Assembly (NCBI RefSeq): GCF_902833225.1
Contig: NZ_CADFEI010000001.1
Location: forward strand, 682,001 to 746,000
Direction: 5' to 3'
From: Burkholderia sp. BCC1644
Lineage (GTDB): Bacteria; Pseudomonadota; Gammaproteobacteria; Burkholderiales; Burkholderiaceae
Length of the DNA stretch: 64,000 nt
In this document: one piece after another, positions 52,577 to 61,764 of the stretch
Numbering within the stretch: position 1 is the first letter of the stretch
How the letters are laid out: each line of letters starts with the position of its first letter
The notes under the pieces: generated by a model
The model's database searches: none
Seen by the model: the letters and a program-made list of their open reading frames with translations, nothing else
Told to the model about the DNA's origin: nothing
Position numbers and translations under genes: made by a program

Positions 52577-53479
52577 TCACCGCAACCCCTTGCGCCGCGC
52601 GGAATCGCGCAGGCAGTCGAGCAGCATCGCCGCGGCCGGCGTCAGCGGGCTGTCGCGGCGCGTGACGACCTGCACCGAGACGCCCGGCAGGCGCTCGCGG
52701 ATCGGCAGCACCGCGAGCTGGTCGCGCGCCCACTCACCCTGCAGCAATTGTTCGGGCATCGATGCGATCAGGTCGCAACCGGTCATCAGGCTGTGTGCAA
52801 GCCCGAAGCTCGGGCATTCGACGACGCGCGCCGGCACCGGCAGCCCGTACGCGACAAACGAATTGAACAGTACCTGTGTGGAGCTTTCCGGCGACGGGTT
52901 CATCAGCCAGTCGGCCTCGACGAGATCGGCGAGCGATGTGGCCGACGCGAGCGGATGCCCCTTGCGCGCGACGATCAGCGAGCGGCTCGCGTAAAGCTCC
53001 GCATGATCGAACTCGGCCGCCAGCAGCTCGGGCACGACGACGGCGATCGCGAAATCGAGCGAACCGTCGTGCAGGCGCGGCAGCGCGACACCCGGAAACC
53101 CTTCGATCAGATTGACGCGCGCCACCGGAAAGCGGCGCCGGAATGCACGAAACGCGTCGGGCAGGATCGTCACCGCGGCCGCCGGCGTGATCGCCGCCGC
53201 GACGGAACCCGTCATCGCGCCCTGCGCCTGCTCGATGTCGTCGCGGGCGCGCTGCATTTCGGCGACGATCAGCCGCGCGCGTACCTGCAGTTGCTGGCCG
53301 AACGCAGTGAGTTGCACGCCGCGCGCGGTACGCACGACGAGCGACACGCCGAGTGCGATCTCGAGTTCCTTGACCGCCTTCGTCAGCGCCGCCGGCGACA
53401 CGTTCAGACGCCGCGCGGCCGCGCGAATGCTGCCTTCTTCGGCGACGGTGACGAACGCTTTCAGCTGATGGTATTTCAT
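52577..53479 (-). CDS. LysR-family transcriptional regulator
   Basis: A 300-residue LysR regulator with N-terminal HTH HQLKAFVTVAEEGSIRAAARRLNVSPAALTKAVKELE and a substrate-binding domain (ITPAAAVTILPDAFRAFRRRFP, LPRLHDGSLDFAIAVV). The wording of the HTH and of the LHDGSLDFAI stretch is like the TsaR/AbgR group. It is divergent from the M20 amidohydrolase and MHS transporter genes and probably controls them through the 182-bp gap. Confidence 0.92.
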   Translation of the reverse strand: MKYHQLKAFVTVAEEGSIRAAARRLNVSPAALTKAVKELEIALGVSLVVRTARGVQLTAFGQQLQVRARLIVAEMQRARDDIEQAQGAMTGSVAAAITPAAAVTILPDAFRAFRRRFPVARVNLIEGFPGVALPRLHDGSLDFAIAVVVPELLAAEFDHAELYASRSLIVARKGHPLASATSLADLVEADWLMNPSPESSTQVLFNSFVAYGLPVPARVVECPSFGLAHSLMTGCDLIASMPEQLLQGEWARDQLAVLPIRERLPGVSVQVVTRRDSPLTPAAAMLLDCLRDSARRKGLR

Positions 53480-53661
53480 GGCGGCGATGCGTGATCCGTG
53501 GAAACCCTGTACCCGGCCGTGCGCGCCTGTTCAGGGTATTCCCGAGCGGCAACCGGCGGTGTGCACCAAAGCAATTTATCAGCTTCTGGTAAGCAAAAGA
53601 AATTTATATGCTTGCTCGTCATATACGCGTCAAACGCCCCTTCGGCCCCACTGGAGACACC

Positions 53662-54846
53662 ATGCTGCAAGCCGTGAACCCTGTCATCCCCGGCATCGCC
53701 GCGATCGCGCCCGAACTGGTCGAGGTGCGCCGCCGCATCCATGCTCATCCCGAACTCGCGTTCGAAGAGACGCTCACGAGCGATCTCGTCGCCGAGCTGC
53801 TCACCGGCTGGGGCTATGAAGTACATCGCGGTATCGGCAAGACAGGCGTCGTCGGCGTGCTGCGCGAAGGGCAAGGCACGCGCACGGTCGGGCTGCGCGC
53901 CGACATGGACGCGCTGCCGCTCGCGGAAGCCACGGGCCTGCCGTACGCGAGCCGCCATGCGAACAAGATGCATGCGTGCGGCCACGACGGCCACACGGCG
54001 ATGCTGCTGTGCGCGGCGCGCCACCTCGCGGCAACGCGCCAGTTCTCCGGCACGCTGAACCTGATCTTCCAGCCGGCCGAGGAAAACTTCGGCGGCGCGA
54101 AGTCCATGATGGACGACGGCCTGTTCGACCGCTTCCCGTGCGACGCGATCTTCGCGATCCACAACATGCCGGGCCGCGCGGCCGGCGACATGGCGTTCCG
54201 CACCGGCGCCGCGATGGCGTCGGCCGACCGCGTGACGATCACGCTGCGCGGCGTCGGCGGCCACGGCGCGATGCCGCATTTCGCGCGCGATCCGATGTCG
54301 GCCGCGGGCAGCATCATGGTCGCGCTGCAGACGATCGTCGCGCGCGAGGTCGATGCGCAGCATGCGGCCGTGATCACGGTCGGCAGCGTGCAGGCCGGCG
54401 AGACGTTCAACATCATTCCCGAAACCGTCGTGATGAAGCTGTCGGTGCGCGCGCTGAACGCCGACGTGCGCGCGCTGCTCGCGCGCCGCATCGAAGCGCT
54501 CGCGAAAGGCCAGGCGGAAAGCTTCGGCGTCACGGCGGAAGTCGACTACGACTACGGCTACCCGGTGCTCGTGAATCACGCGGAACCGACCGCGTTCGCG
54601 GCCGACATCGCGCGCCAGATGCTCGGCGCCGACCGCGTCGAAACCGACTCCGCGCCGCTGATGGGCAGCGAGGATTTCGCGTTCATGCTCGAGGCGCGCC
54701 CCGGCTGCTACGCATTCATCGGCAACGGGATCGGCAGCAAGGGCGGCTGCATGGTGCACAACCCCGGCTACGACTTCAACGACGACATTCTCGCGATCGG
54801 CGCGAGCTACTGGGTTCGCGTCGCCGAAGCCTGGCTCGCGGCCTGA
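53662..54846 (+). CDS. M20D-family amidohydrolase (hippurate/IAA-amino-acid hydrolase-like)
   Basis: A 394-residue metallopeptidase-fold enzyme. Metal-binding residues are visible: RADMDALPL, MHACGHDGHTAMLL (Cys/His/Asp), FQPAEENFGGAK (Glu pair), FAIHNMPG and the final HNPGYDFND His. These are characteristic of aminoacylase/hippuricase and IAA-amino-acid hydrolases that split N-acyl amino acids. ATG 53662 follows CTGGAGACACC. It lies 42 bp before an MHS transporter gene and is divergent from a LysR gene, suggesting uptake and hydrolysis of an N-acyl amino acid. Confidence 0.92.
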   Translation: MLQAVNPVIPGIAAIAPELVEVRRRIHAHPELAFEETLTSDLVAELLTGWGYEVHRGIGKTGVVGVLREGQGTRTVGLRADMDALPLAEATGLPYASRHANKMHACGHDGHTAMLLCAARHLAATRQFSGTLNLIFQPAEENFGGAKSMMDDGLFDRFPCDAIFAIHNMPGRAAGDMAFRTGAAMASADRVTITLRGVGGHGAMPHFARDPMSAAGSIMVALQTIVAREVDAQHAAVITVGSVQAGETFNIIPETVVMKLSVRALNADVRALLARRIEALAKGQAESFGVTAEVDYDYGYPVLVNHAEPTAFAADIARQMLGADRVETDSAPLMGSEDFAFMLEARPGCYAFIGNGIGSKGGCMVHNPGYDFNDDILAIGASYWVRVAEAWLAA

Positions 54847-54888
54847 CGGCCCTTCACCACGCAGTTTCGCGCTTACCGGGGGAACCCC

Positions 54889-56208
54889 ATGGAAACGTCC
54901 GCCCTTCCGTTCGCCGGCACGCCGGCCGATGCCCGCGCCGCCGCGAAGAAACGCCGGCTGATCGCTGCCGCCGCTGTCGGCAACGCGCTCGAGTTCTACG
55001 ACTTCACGGTCTACAGCTTCTTCGCGATCCTGATCGGCAAGCTGTTCTTCCCGGTGCATTCGCCGTTCGGGCAGTTGATGCTCGCGGTCGCGAGCTTCGG
55101 CGTCGGCTTCGTCACGCGGCCGCTCGGTGGGCTCGTGATCGGCATGTATGCCGACCGTGCCGGCCGCAAGAAGGCGATGATCCTCACGCTGCTGCTGATG
55201 GCGCTCGGCACCGCGACGATCGCGGTCGCTCCGACCTTCGCGCAGATCGGCATCGCCGCACCGGTGCTGCTCGTGCTCGCGCGCCTGCTGCAGGGGTTCG
55301 CGTCGGGCGGCGAAGTCGGCGCGTCGACGACGTTGCTGCTCGAACAGGCGCCGCAGCACCGTCGCGGCTTCTACGCATCGTTCCAGTTCTCGAGCCAGGG
55401 GCTCGCCGCGCTCGCGGGCGCGCTCACCGGCGTTGCGCTGACGTCGACACTGACCGCCGCGCAACTCGAAAGCTGGGGCTGGCGTGTGCCGTTCATCATC
55501 GGCACGCTGTTCGTGCCGATCGGCTACTGGCTGCGCCGTACCGTCGAGGAAGTGCCGGCAGCCGCGCCCGCCGCCACGCACGACGAACCGGTTGCCTCGC
55601 TGCCGCTCGCCGATGTCCTGCGCCATCACGGCAAGGCCGTGTTCGCGGGCCTTGGCGTGACGATCGGCGGCACGTCGATCCACTACATCATCGTGTTCTA
55701 CATGGCGATCTACGGCGTGCAGGTGCTGCACCTGCCGACGTGGCTGTCGATGACGGCCGGCTGCGTCGCCGGCGCGATCCTGATGCTCGTGACGCCGATC
55801 GGCGGCCACCTGTCCGACGTGTACGGGCGCAACCGGATCGTCTGGTGGACCCGCATCGTGCTGATGGCCGCGATCTACCCGGCCTTCATCGCGCTGAACC
55901 GCTGGCCGGGCGCGACGTCGCTGCTGTCGATCATCGCCGCGCTGTCGATCGTGCACGCGATCAACATCGGTGCGACGGGCGCGATGCTCGGCGAACTGTT
56001 CCCGCGTGCGGTGCGCGCAACCGGCGGCGCGCTCGTGTACAGCGTCGGCGTCGCGATCTTCGGCGGCTTCGCGCAATTCTTCGTCACGTGGCTGATCGCG
56101 GCGACCGGCAATCCGAACGCGCCCGCGTGGTATGCGATCGGCTGCGGCGTGTTCACGCTGCTCGCGATACGCTGCATGGATGAAAAGGCGGGGAAGTCGC
56201 TCGACTGA
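54889..56208 (+). CDS. MFS transporter of the metabolite:H+ symporter (MHS) family
   Basis: A 439-residue major facilitator with about twelve membrane segments. MHS features are present: AAVGNALEFYDFTVYSFFA at the start, RPLGGLVIGMYADRAGRKKAM in loop 2-3, ARLLQGFASGGEVGASTTLL and the late GELFPRAVRATGGALVYSV. Substrates of this family include shikimate, proline/betaine, citrate and aromatic acids. It is paired with an amidohydrolase under a LysR regulator. A strong terminator follows. Confidence 0.92.
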   Translation: METSALPFAGTPADARAAAKKRRLIAAAAVGNALEFYDFTVYSFFAILIGKLFFPVHSPFGQLMLAVASFGVGFVTRPLGGLVIGMYADRAGRKKAMILTLLLMALGTATIAVAPTFAQIGIAAPVLLVLARLLQGFASGGEVGASTTLLLEQAPQHRRGFYASFQFSSQGLAALAGALTGVALTSTLTAAQLESWGWRVPFIIGTLFVPIGYWLRRTVEEVPAAAPAATHDEPVASLPLADVLRHHGKAVFAGLGVTIGGTSIHYIIVFYMAIYGVQVLHLPTWLSMTAGCVAGAILMLVTPIGGHLSDVYGRNRIVWWTRIVLMAAIYPAFIALNRWPGATSLLSIIAALSIVHAINIGATGAMLGELFPRAVRATGGALVYSVGVAIFGGFAQFFVTWLIAATGNPNAPAWYAIGCGVFTLLAIRCMDEKAGKSLD

Positions 56209-56243
56209 GCAGCGGCCGCAGCGGCCGCATGCCGCAAATGAAG

Positions 56244-56274
56244 AAAGGCACGGGTTCGACGACCCGTGCCTTTT
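56244..56274. terminator. Bidirectional Rho-independent terminator
   Basis: Stem AAAGGCACGGGT / ACCCGTGCCTTTT with loop TCGACG, T-rich on the + side and A-rich on the other, placed between the convergent MHS transporter and porin genes. Confidence 0.9.
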
Positions 56275-56295
56275 GTGTATCTGGCGTTGCCCCGC

Positions 56296-57399
56296 TCAGA
56301 ACGTATGCATCATCCCGACGTACGCCCCCGTCTGCGACTCGCCTGCGAGCGGACTCGTGCCCGACGTCGCGTCGCGCGGCGTCGCCAGCAGCGAGAAGTT
56401 CGAGTTGCCGCCGTTGCGCACATAGGCGACCGTACCGTACAGAAACGTGCGCTTCGACAAGTTGTACGTGGTGCCGAGCACGTACATCATCGCGTGGCCC
56501 GACGGATCGTGCGATGCGTCGCTGCCGCCGTCGCCCACCTTCACGTAATAACCACCGGCCGTCACGGCCCATTGCGGATTCGCCGCATAGGTCGCGCCGA
56601 GCCAGTAGTGATCGGCGCGATCGGCGACGCCGGCCGGGCTGTCCGGCGCCTGGTAGTGCGTATACGCGCCCTGGATCTTGAACTTCGACACCTTCACGTT
56701 CGCGCCGACGAAGTACTCGCGCGATGCCGTGAAGATGTTGCTGAACTTGCCGTTGTTGTCGCGCAGCTCGTCGTAGATGCCGCGCATGTCGAACACCGGC
56801 GAGTGGTACGAGATCATGATCCCGTCCGAGCGGCCGAAATCGTCGGCCGCACCGTAGTTGAAGCCGCGCGACTGGTTGCCGAACGCATATTGCGCCTGCA
56901 CGTCGAAGCCGCCGATCACCGGGCTGTGATATTCGATGTTGTTGCTGCTCTGCTGCCAGTTGCGGCCACGCACGAGCGACGCGGACGAAAACGCCTGCTG
57001 GACGAACGGATCGAATTCCCACACGCCGTCGCTGTCGATGAACAGGTTGCGGCCGGCCTGCAGCTGGCCCCACGTGTCGCTCTTCAGCCCGACATACGCG
57101 CGCCGCGACCACATGCGCCCGCCGCCCGTCGTGCCGTTCATCACCTGGAATGCGGTCTCCAGGTTGAAGACCGTCGACAACCCGCCGCCGAGATCCTCGA
57201 AGCCCTTCAGGCCGAACATGCTGGTGCCCCAGTCGCCGCCCTCCGCGCTCCAGCGCGACTTGCTGCCGCTGGGCGTCGCGATGTGGTTCAGGTATTCGAT
57301 GCCGCCGTCGATCCGGCCGTACAGCATCACGCTCGTCTGTGCAAAGGCGGCCGCCGGCGTGGCGGCTGCGATCAGCCATGCGAAATGTTTAAGTCGCAA
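56296..57399 (-). CDS. Outer-membrane porin (Gram-negative OmpC/Omp38 type)
   Basis: A 367-residue porin. Residues 1-20 are a signal peptide (LKHFAWLIAAATPAAAFA, cleaved before QTSVMLYG). The mature protein begins with SVMLYGRIDGGIEYL and shows regular amphipathic strands and closes with GAYVGMMHTF, with the C-terminal Phe that outer-membrane insertion needs. The pattern FGLKGFEDLGGGLSTVFNLETAF and RRAYVGLKSD is typical of Burkholderia general porins. The start codon is TTG, with GAGGGGG at good spacing and no in-frame ATG. It follows the DoxX gene by 63 bp and may be part of the glucose-dehydrogenase operon. Confidence 0.92.
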   Translation of the reverse strand: MRLKHFAWLIAAATPAAAFAQTSVMLYGRIDGGIEYLNHIATPSGSKSRWSAEGGDWGTSMFGLKGFEDLGGGLSTVFNLETAFQVMNGTTGGGRMWSRRAYVGLKSDTWGQLQAGRNLFIDSDGVWEFDPFVQQAFSSASLVRGRNWQQSSNNIEYHSPVIGGFDVQAQYAFGNQSRGFNYGAADDFGRSDGIMISYHSPVFDMRGIYDELRDNNGKFSNIFTASREYFVGANVKVSKFKIQGAYTHYQAPDSPAGVADRADHYWLGATYAANPQWAVTAGGYYVKVGDGGSDASHDPSGHAMMYVLGTTYNLSKRTFLYGTVAYVRNGGNSNFSLLATPRDATSGTSPLAGESQTGAYVGMMHTF

Positions 57400-57462
57400 A
57401 ATGATGCCCCCTCGGAGTCTCGACCTTCCCGCGCGCGCCCCATGCGCGCGCCCAGGGTCTGC

Positions 57463-57882
57463 TTATCCGCGATCGATCGAATATCGACCGGGGCCCGCCG
57501 CGCACAGTGCAAGCAGGCCACCCGCGATCGCGATGTTCTTGTAGAAATGAATCATGTTGTCGATCTGCTCGCCGCCCGTCATCGTCCAGTAGTGGTGGCC
57601 GATGATGCCGGTGCCGATCGTATACAGCGCCAGCAACAGGGCAAGCGCCCGGGTCTGGAAGCCGACGAGGATCGCGATTCCGGCGAACAGCTCCATCACG
57701 ACCGAGATCGCCGCGGAAATGATCGGCGCGGGCGCGCCTTCGGAGCCCATGAACGCGATGGTACCGGGGAAGTCGACGATCTTCTTCCAGCCGAACATCA
57801 CGAACAGGATCACGAGCAGGATCCGGGACAGCAGCAGCAGCACATCACGCTGGGACGCGAGAAACGGTTGATTCGGTGTCAT
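57463..57882 (-). CDS. DoxX-family membrane protein
   Basis: A 139-residue membrane protein with four hydrophobic segments (VLLLLSRILLVILFVMFGWKK, AAISVVMELFAGIAILVGF, ALALLLALYTIGTGIIGHH, NIAIAGGLLALCAAG). The first motif (LSRILLVILFVMFGWKKI) and the H-X3-W block GHHYWTM fit the DoxX/DoxD family, whose members take part in redox or thiosulfate:quinone chemistry, though most are uncharacterised. ATG 57882 is preferred to an in-frame start 33 codons upstream. It lies between the cytochrome subunit gene and the porin gene. Confidence 0.85.
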   Translation of the reverse strand: MTPNQPFLASQRDVLLLLSRILLVILFVMFGWKKIVDFPGTIAFMGSEGAPAPIISAAISVVMELFAGIAILVGFQTRALALLLALYTIGTGIIGHHYWTMTGGEQIDNMIHFYKNIAIAGGLLALCAAGPGRYSIDRG

Positions 57883-58054
57883 GGTCTCGACCAACGAAAA
57901 CGATGCGCGGCCTACGCGCACCGGATTGCCAACGAACCAGGACGGGCGGCCGCCTGCGCCGCCCGCCCCGCTCTGCAACAACCGGCATCGGGCCCGCCCG
58001 ATGTGCTGTGCGCCTCCTCTTGTCCGCTGTCGCCCTGCTTCGTTGCGCGCCGCA

Positions 58055-59332
58055 TCAGCGCAGCTTCGCGACGTCCTGCTCGGTCACCTTCGCGGCCGGA
58101 TTGCCGAACTGCCCGGTCACGTAGTTCGTCAGCGCGGCGATCTGCGCATCCGACAGTTCGTGGCGGAACGCCGGCATCCCGACATCCTCGCTACCGGCCT
58201 TGCGCTGCACGCCGTTCAGGATCACCTGCACGAGGTTGGTCGGATTCGGTGCGCCGACCGTCGAGTTGTGGAACAGCGGCGGGTAATAGCCGTCCGGCGT
58301 GCCCTTGCCCTGCATCTGGTGGCAGGTCGCGCAGTTGCCGAGATACAGCCGCGCCGGATCGATGCCCGACGACGCGAGCGCGACGCCGCGCAGCTTCAGG
58401 CCATCCTCGGCCGGCTTGCCCCACGACGAGCGCGACTGCTTCGCGTCGCCGCTGGCAACCGCCGGCACCGTGCGGATGTACGTCGAGATCGCGCCGATGT
58501 CGGCTTCGGTCATCTTCGAGAAGCTGTGCTCGATCGCCTCGGCCATCGGGCCGGCCGCCTGCGCGAGACCCGGCACGCTGCCGGTGCGCAGGTACTGGAC
58601 GAGCTGCTGCTGCGTCCATCCGCCGATCCCCGCGTTCGGGTCGGACGTGATGTTGTAGCCGTCCCAGCCCGCGAGCACCGAACCCGACAGGAAGCTGCCG
58701 CCGGTTTCGTCGAGCGACTTCTCCTGCATCGCGATGCCGCGCGGCGTGTGGCACGTGCTGCAGTGCGCGAGGCCCTGCACCAGATACGCGCCACGGTTCC
58801 ACTCGGCGCTCTGCGCCGGCTTCGGCTCGTACGCGCCGTCCTTCAGGAACAGCCAGTTCCAGATCTTCAGCGGCCAGCGCATGCTCAGCAGCGCGGGGAT
58901 CTCGTTCTTCGGCGGCGCCTGCTTGACCGGCTCGACGCCGTGCATGAAGTACGCGTACAGCGCCTGCATGTCGTCGTCGTTGATCTTCGCGTACGACACG
59001 TACGGCATCGCCGGATACAGGTTGTCGCCGTTCTTCGACACCCCGTGACGCACCGCGCGCTCGAAGTCCTCGGCCGTCCAGTTGCCGATGCCCGTCTCGG
59101 GATCGGGCGTGATATTGCTCGTGTAGATCTTGCCGAGCATCGGGATCGGCATGCCGAGACCGCCCGCGAACGGCTTGCTGCCCTTCGCGGTGTGGCATGC
59201 CATGCAGTCGCCCGCGACCGCGAGGTATTCGCCGCGCTTGACCAGCGCCGGATCGGCCGCATCGGCCGCACGGACGAGCCCCGGCAGCGCGAGGCAGCCG
59301 GCGAGGAGGAAGGTGAGAGTAGATTTCCGCAC
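58055..59332 (-). CDS. FAD-glucose dehydrogenase cytochrome c (beta) subunit
   Basis: A 425-residue triheme cytochrome c. After a signal peptide (KSTLTFLLAGCLALPGLVRA) there are three CXXCH heme sites: CMACH, CSTCH and CATCH, each followed by a distal Met region as usual. It passes electrons from the flavoprotein subunit to the respiratory chain. Length matches the 425-residue beta subunit of B. cepacia FAD-GDH. The GTG start at 59332 has GGAAG upstream and begins just 2 bp after the GMC stop. It is the third gene of the gamma-alpha-beta operon. Confidence 0.93.
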   Translation of the reverse strand: MRKSTLTFLLAGCLALPGLVRAADAADPALVKRGEYLAVAGDCMACHTAKGSKPFAGGLGMPIPMLGKIYTSNITPDPETGIGNWTAEDFERAVRHGVSKNGDNLYPAMPYVSYAKINDDDMQALYAYFMHGVEPVKQAPPKNEIPALLSMRWPLKIWNWLFLKDGAYEPKPAQSAEWNRGAYLVQGLAHCSTCHTPRGIAMQEKSLDETGGSFLSGSVLAGWDGYNITSDPNAGIGGWTQQQLVQYLRTGSVPGLAQAAGPMAEAIEHSFSKMTEADIGAISTYIRTVPAVASGDAKQSRSSWGKPAEDGLKLRGVALASSGIDPARLYLGNCATCHQMQGKGTPDGYYPPLFHNSTVGAPNPTNLVQVILNGVQRKAGSEDVGMPAFRHELSDAQIAALTNYVTGQFGNPAAKVTEQDVAKLR

Positions 59333-59334
59333 GG

Positions 59335-60954
59335 TCAGACTTCCTTCTTCAGCGTGTCCGACATCCGCAGCGCGAGCGCCGCGATCGTCAGCGTCACGTT
59401 CACCGTACCGACGGTCGGCATCGTCGAGCTGCTCGAGATGAACAGGTTCGGATGGTCGAACGTTCGGCAGTCCTTGTCGACGACCGAGTCGCGTGCATCC
59501 GCGCCCATGATCGTCGCGCCCGTGATGTGGTTGTTCGGCGCGAACTCGTCGTTGAAGACGACTTCGGTGCCGCCGAGCACCTTCGCGGCCGTCGCGTAGA
59601 CCTCGCGCGTGTGCACGGCGCCGCGCTTCACGTAATCGTCGATCGCATACGTGATCTCGGGGCGCGGGATGCCGACCGCGTCCGTGGCCGTCTTGCTCGG
59701 CACGATGCGGTTCTCGGGCTGCGGCAGGATTTCGTGGAAGCAGTCGAACTGCACGTAGCGCGCGGAACGGTCGCGGATCTGCGCGTCGAGTTCCGCGGGC
59801 TTCATCAGCTTGCCGCCCTTGAAGATCTTCTGCGTCTCCTGGTTGATGCGCGACATGTTCGACAGGTGGATCTTCTTCGCGGCTTCGGTCGCGCGGAACG
59901 GGCCGTCGCGGAAACCGATCAGCGACGTCATCTCCTGCGGGCCGCGGCCCGGCCACAGCTTCTCGTTCGCGTAGAACGACACGCCGGTGCCCGGATGGTC
60001 CATCAGGTTGCGGCCGACCATGTCGGAGCTGTTCGCGACGCCGTTCGGGAAATCGCGGTTCGCCGACATCAGCAGGATCTTCGGCGTCTCGATACCGTTC
60101 GCGGCGATCACGAAGTACTTGCCCTCGACGCGATGGTCGGCGCCGGTCTTGTCCTTGTAGATCGCTGCGACGATGCGCTTGTCCGGCCCGGTCTCGAGCT
60201 TGTAGACGACCGCGCTGTCGATCAGCTTCGCGCCGGCCTGCTCGGCCTTCTCGACGTGCACGATGCCGTTGTACATCGCGCCGATCGGGCAGATCGGCAT
60301 GCAGTTGTTGTTCCCGCAACAGGTTGGCCGACCGTCGTACGGGCGGCTGTTGCGCGCGACCGGCTCGGTCACCACGTGGAACTTCGGGTCATAGCCGTTG
60401 AGCGCGCTCTTGATCGTCTGCTCGTTGAACGACAACGGCAGCGGCGGCATCGGGTACGGCTCCTTGCGCGGCGAGTACAGATCTTCCTCGGGGCCCGGGC
60501 CCCACACGCCGAGCTCTTCCTCGGCGCGCTGGTAGTAATGCTCGATGTCGTCGTACTGGATCGGCCAGTCGCGGCCGACGCCGTACACCGTCTTCATCTT
60601 GAAGTCGTTCGGGATGAAGCGCCACGCCGACGCGGCCCAGTGCCACGTCGTGCCGCCCACCGCGCGGATGTACTGCGAGTTGAACTTGTGCTCGCCCTTC
60701 AGGATCAGGTAGTCGTTCGGCGGGCCGTATTCCGGATGCGGCGCCCATGCGCTCGACGGGTAAGGCGCCATGAAATCGGTCTTGTCGACCTGGTTGCGAA
60801 AGCGCTCGACGATTTCCCAACGCGGCATGCGCGGGCCGGCTTCCAGCAGGATCACGGACTTCCCGGCCATCGCGAGCTGATGGGCAACGATCGCGCCTGC
60901 GACACCCGATCCGACGACGACGACGTCGGCCTTTTGCGTATCGGTATCGGCCAT
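59335..60954 (-). CDS. FAD-dependent glucose dehydrogenase catalytic (alpha) subunit
   Basis: A 539-residue GMC-family flavoprotein that oxidises glucose at C1 in the periplasm. The FAD motif is VVVVGSGVAGAIVAHQLA near the N-terminus; GGTTWHWAASAWRF is the second FAD region; TCCGNNNCMPICP (about residues 210-222) holds the cysteines that bind the iron-sulfur cluster; the catalytic His is in NNHITGATIMG and the closing STMPTVGTVNVTLTI is typical. The sequence reads nearly the same as the B. cepacia enzyme used in glucose sensors, and its length is identical. The ATG overlaps the gamma-subunit stop (TGATG). It has no signal of its own and is expected to be exported with the gamma subunit. Confidence 0.96.
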   Translation of the reverse strand: MADTDTQKADVVVVGSGVAGAIVAHQLAMAGKSVILLEAGPRMPRWEIVERFRNQVDKTDFMAPYPSSAWAPHPEYGPPNDYLILKGEHKFNSQYIRAVGGTTWHWAASAWRFIPNDFKMKTVYGVGRDWPIQYDDIEHYYQRAEEELGVWGPGPEEDLYSPRKEPYPMPPLPLSFNEQTIKSALNGYDPKFHVVTEPVARNSRPYDGRPTCCGNNNCMPICPIGAMYNGIVHVEKAEQAGAKLIDSAVVYKLETGPDKRIVAAIYKDKTGADHRVEGKYFVIAANGIETPKILLMSANRDFPNGVANSSDMVGRNLMDHPGTGVSFYANEKLWPGRGPQEMTSLIGFRDGPFRATEAAKKIHLSNMSRINQETQKIFKGGKLMKPAELDAQIRDRSARYVQFDCFHEILPQPENRIVPSKTATDAVGIPRPEITYAIDDYVKRGAVHTREVYATAAKVLGGTEVVFNDEFAPNNHITGATIMGADARDSVVDKDCRTFDHPNLFISSSSTMPTVGTVNVTLTIAALALRMSDTLKKEV

Positions 60955-61460
60955 CAGGCTTGCCTCTCGATCGGTTTTTCGGCCCAGAAGCCGGGTTTGT
61001 TGGGGCAATACGAGGGAATCACGAGCGTGTCGGATACGACGCTGAACATTAATGCTTCTTCGTAGGTAATCACGACGTTGTCGACGATGCCGAGATACCA
61101 CGCTTCAAGAATCTTCAGCGCGAGCGCTTCCTGATCGGGATTCAGCGAACCGGACGCGAGTGCGCCGGCGAGTTGCGGCAGGCTGTCGGCCGTCTTGAAC
61201 GAGCCTTTCTGCAAGGCCTGCAGGAAGCGTTCGCCGAGCACGCGGCTCAGCCCCTTCTTGCCGGTCAATGCTTCGGAGAGCGTCATGAACGTATCGAGCG
61301 GCGCAGTGCCGGGATCGTCGGCCAGGGCCCGCAACGCCAGCGAGCCCGTGAGGCCCGCCGCCGTCAGCGCCAGTGCGCCCTGCAGCCATTGACGCCGCGT
61401 GATGCCGCTTGCGGTTGCGTCGCTTTCGCGACGCGAGTGGGGAGTGTTGTCGTTGTGCAT
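60954..61460 (-). CDS. FAD-glucose dehydrogenase small (gamma) subunit, Tat-exported chaperone
   Basis: A 168-residue protein equal in length to the gamma subunit of B. cepacia FAD-GDH. The twin-arginine signal is ITRRQWLQGALALTAAG (about residues 21-37), so it carries the folded alpha subunit across the inner membrane (hitchhiker model) and remains as a subunit. The gluconate-2-dehydrogenase small-subunit pattern is seen in LEAWYLGIVDN and PNKPGFWAEKP near the end. ATG 61460 is chosen because the family starts here; a longer frame lies upstream. It is the first gene of the operon. Confidence 0.94.
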   Translation of the reverse strand: MHNDNTPHSRRESDATASGITRRQWLQGALALTAAGLTGSLALRALADDPGTAPLDTFMTLSEALTGKKGLSRVLGERFLQALQKGSFKTADSLPQLAGALASGSLNPDQEALALKILEAWYLGIVDNVVITYEEALMFSVVSDTLVIPSYCPNKPGFWAEKPIERQA

Positions 61461-61764
61461 GTTTCCTTCTCTCGAACACCGGATTCGGGAAAACCACGCT
61501 TGATATTTCTCAAACATTGGCGCGGACCTGAAATGTACGCGCACAAATCGGATCGAACAATCTTTTTATAGTCCATTAAATGCTCCGCAATCCGAGACAA
61601 TCGACATTTCGCTGCATTTTTGTGTCGTTGACGCGACAAATCTGCGGCACCGACACCAGTGTCGCATGCCGACGACACACCGCGCACCGCGATGCGCGTA
61701 CATGACGGTCGGTTAGAATCGCGTGCAATCAAACAGAAAGCTTCCCTCCGAGGGCAATCGAGCG

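Noticed and set aside
53476..56076. 866-codon leftward frame across the hydrolase and MHS transporter genes
   Set aside because: Shadow frame with Arg/His-rich low-complexity translation; the + strand genes are full-length family members.
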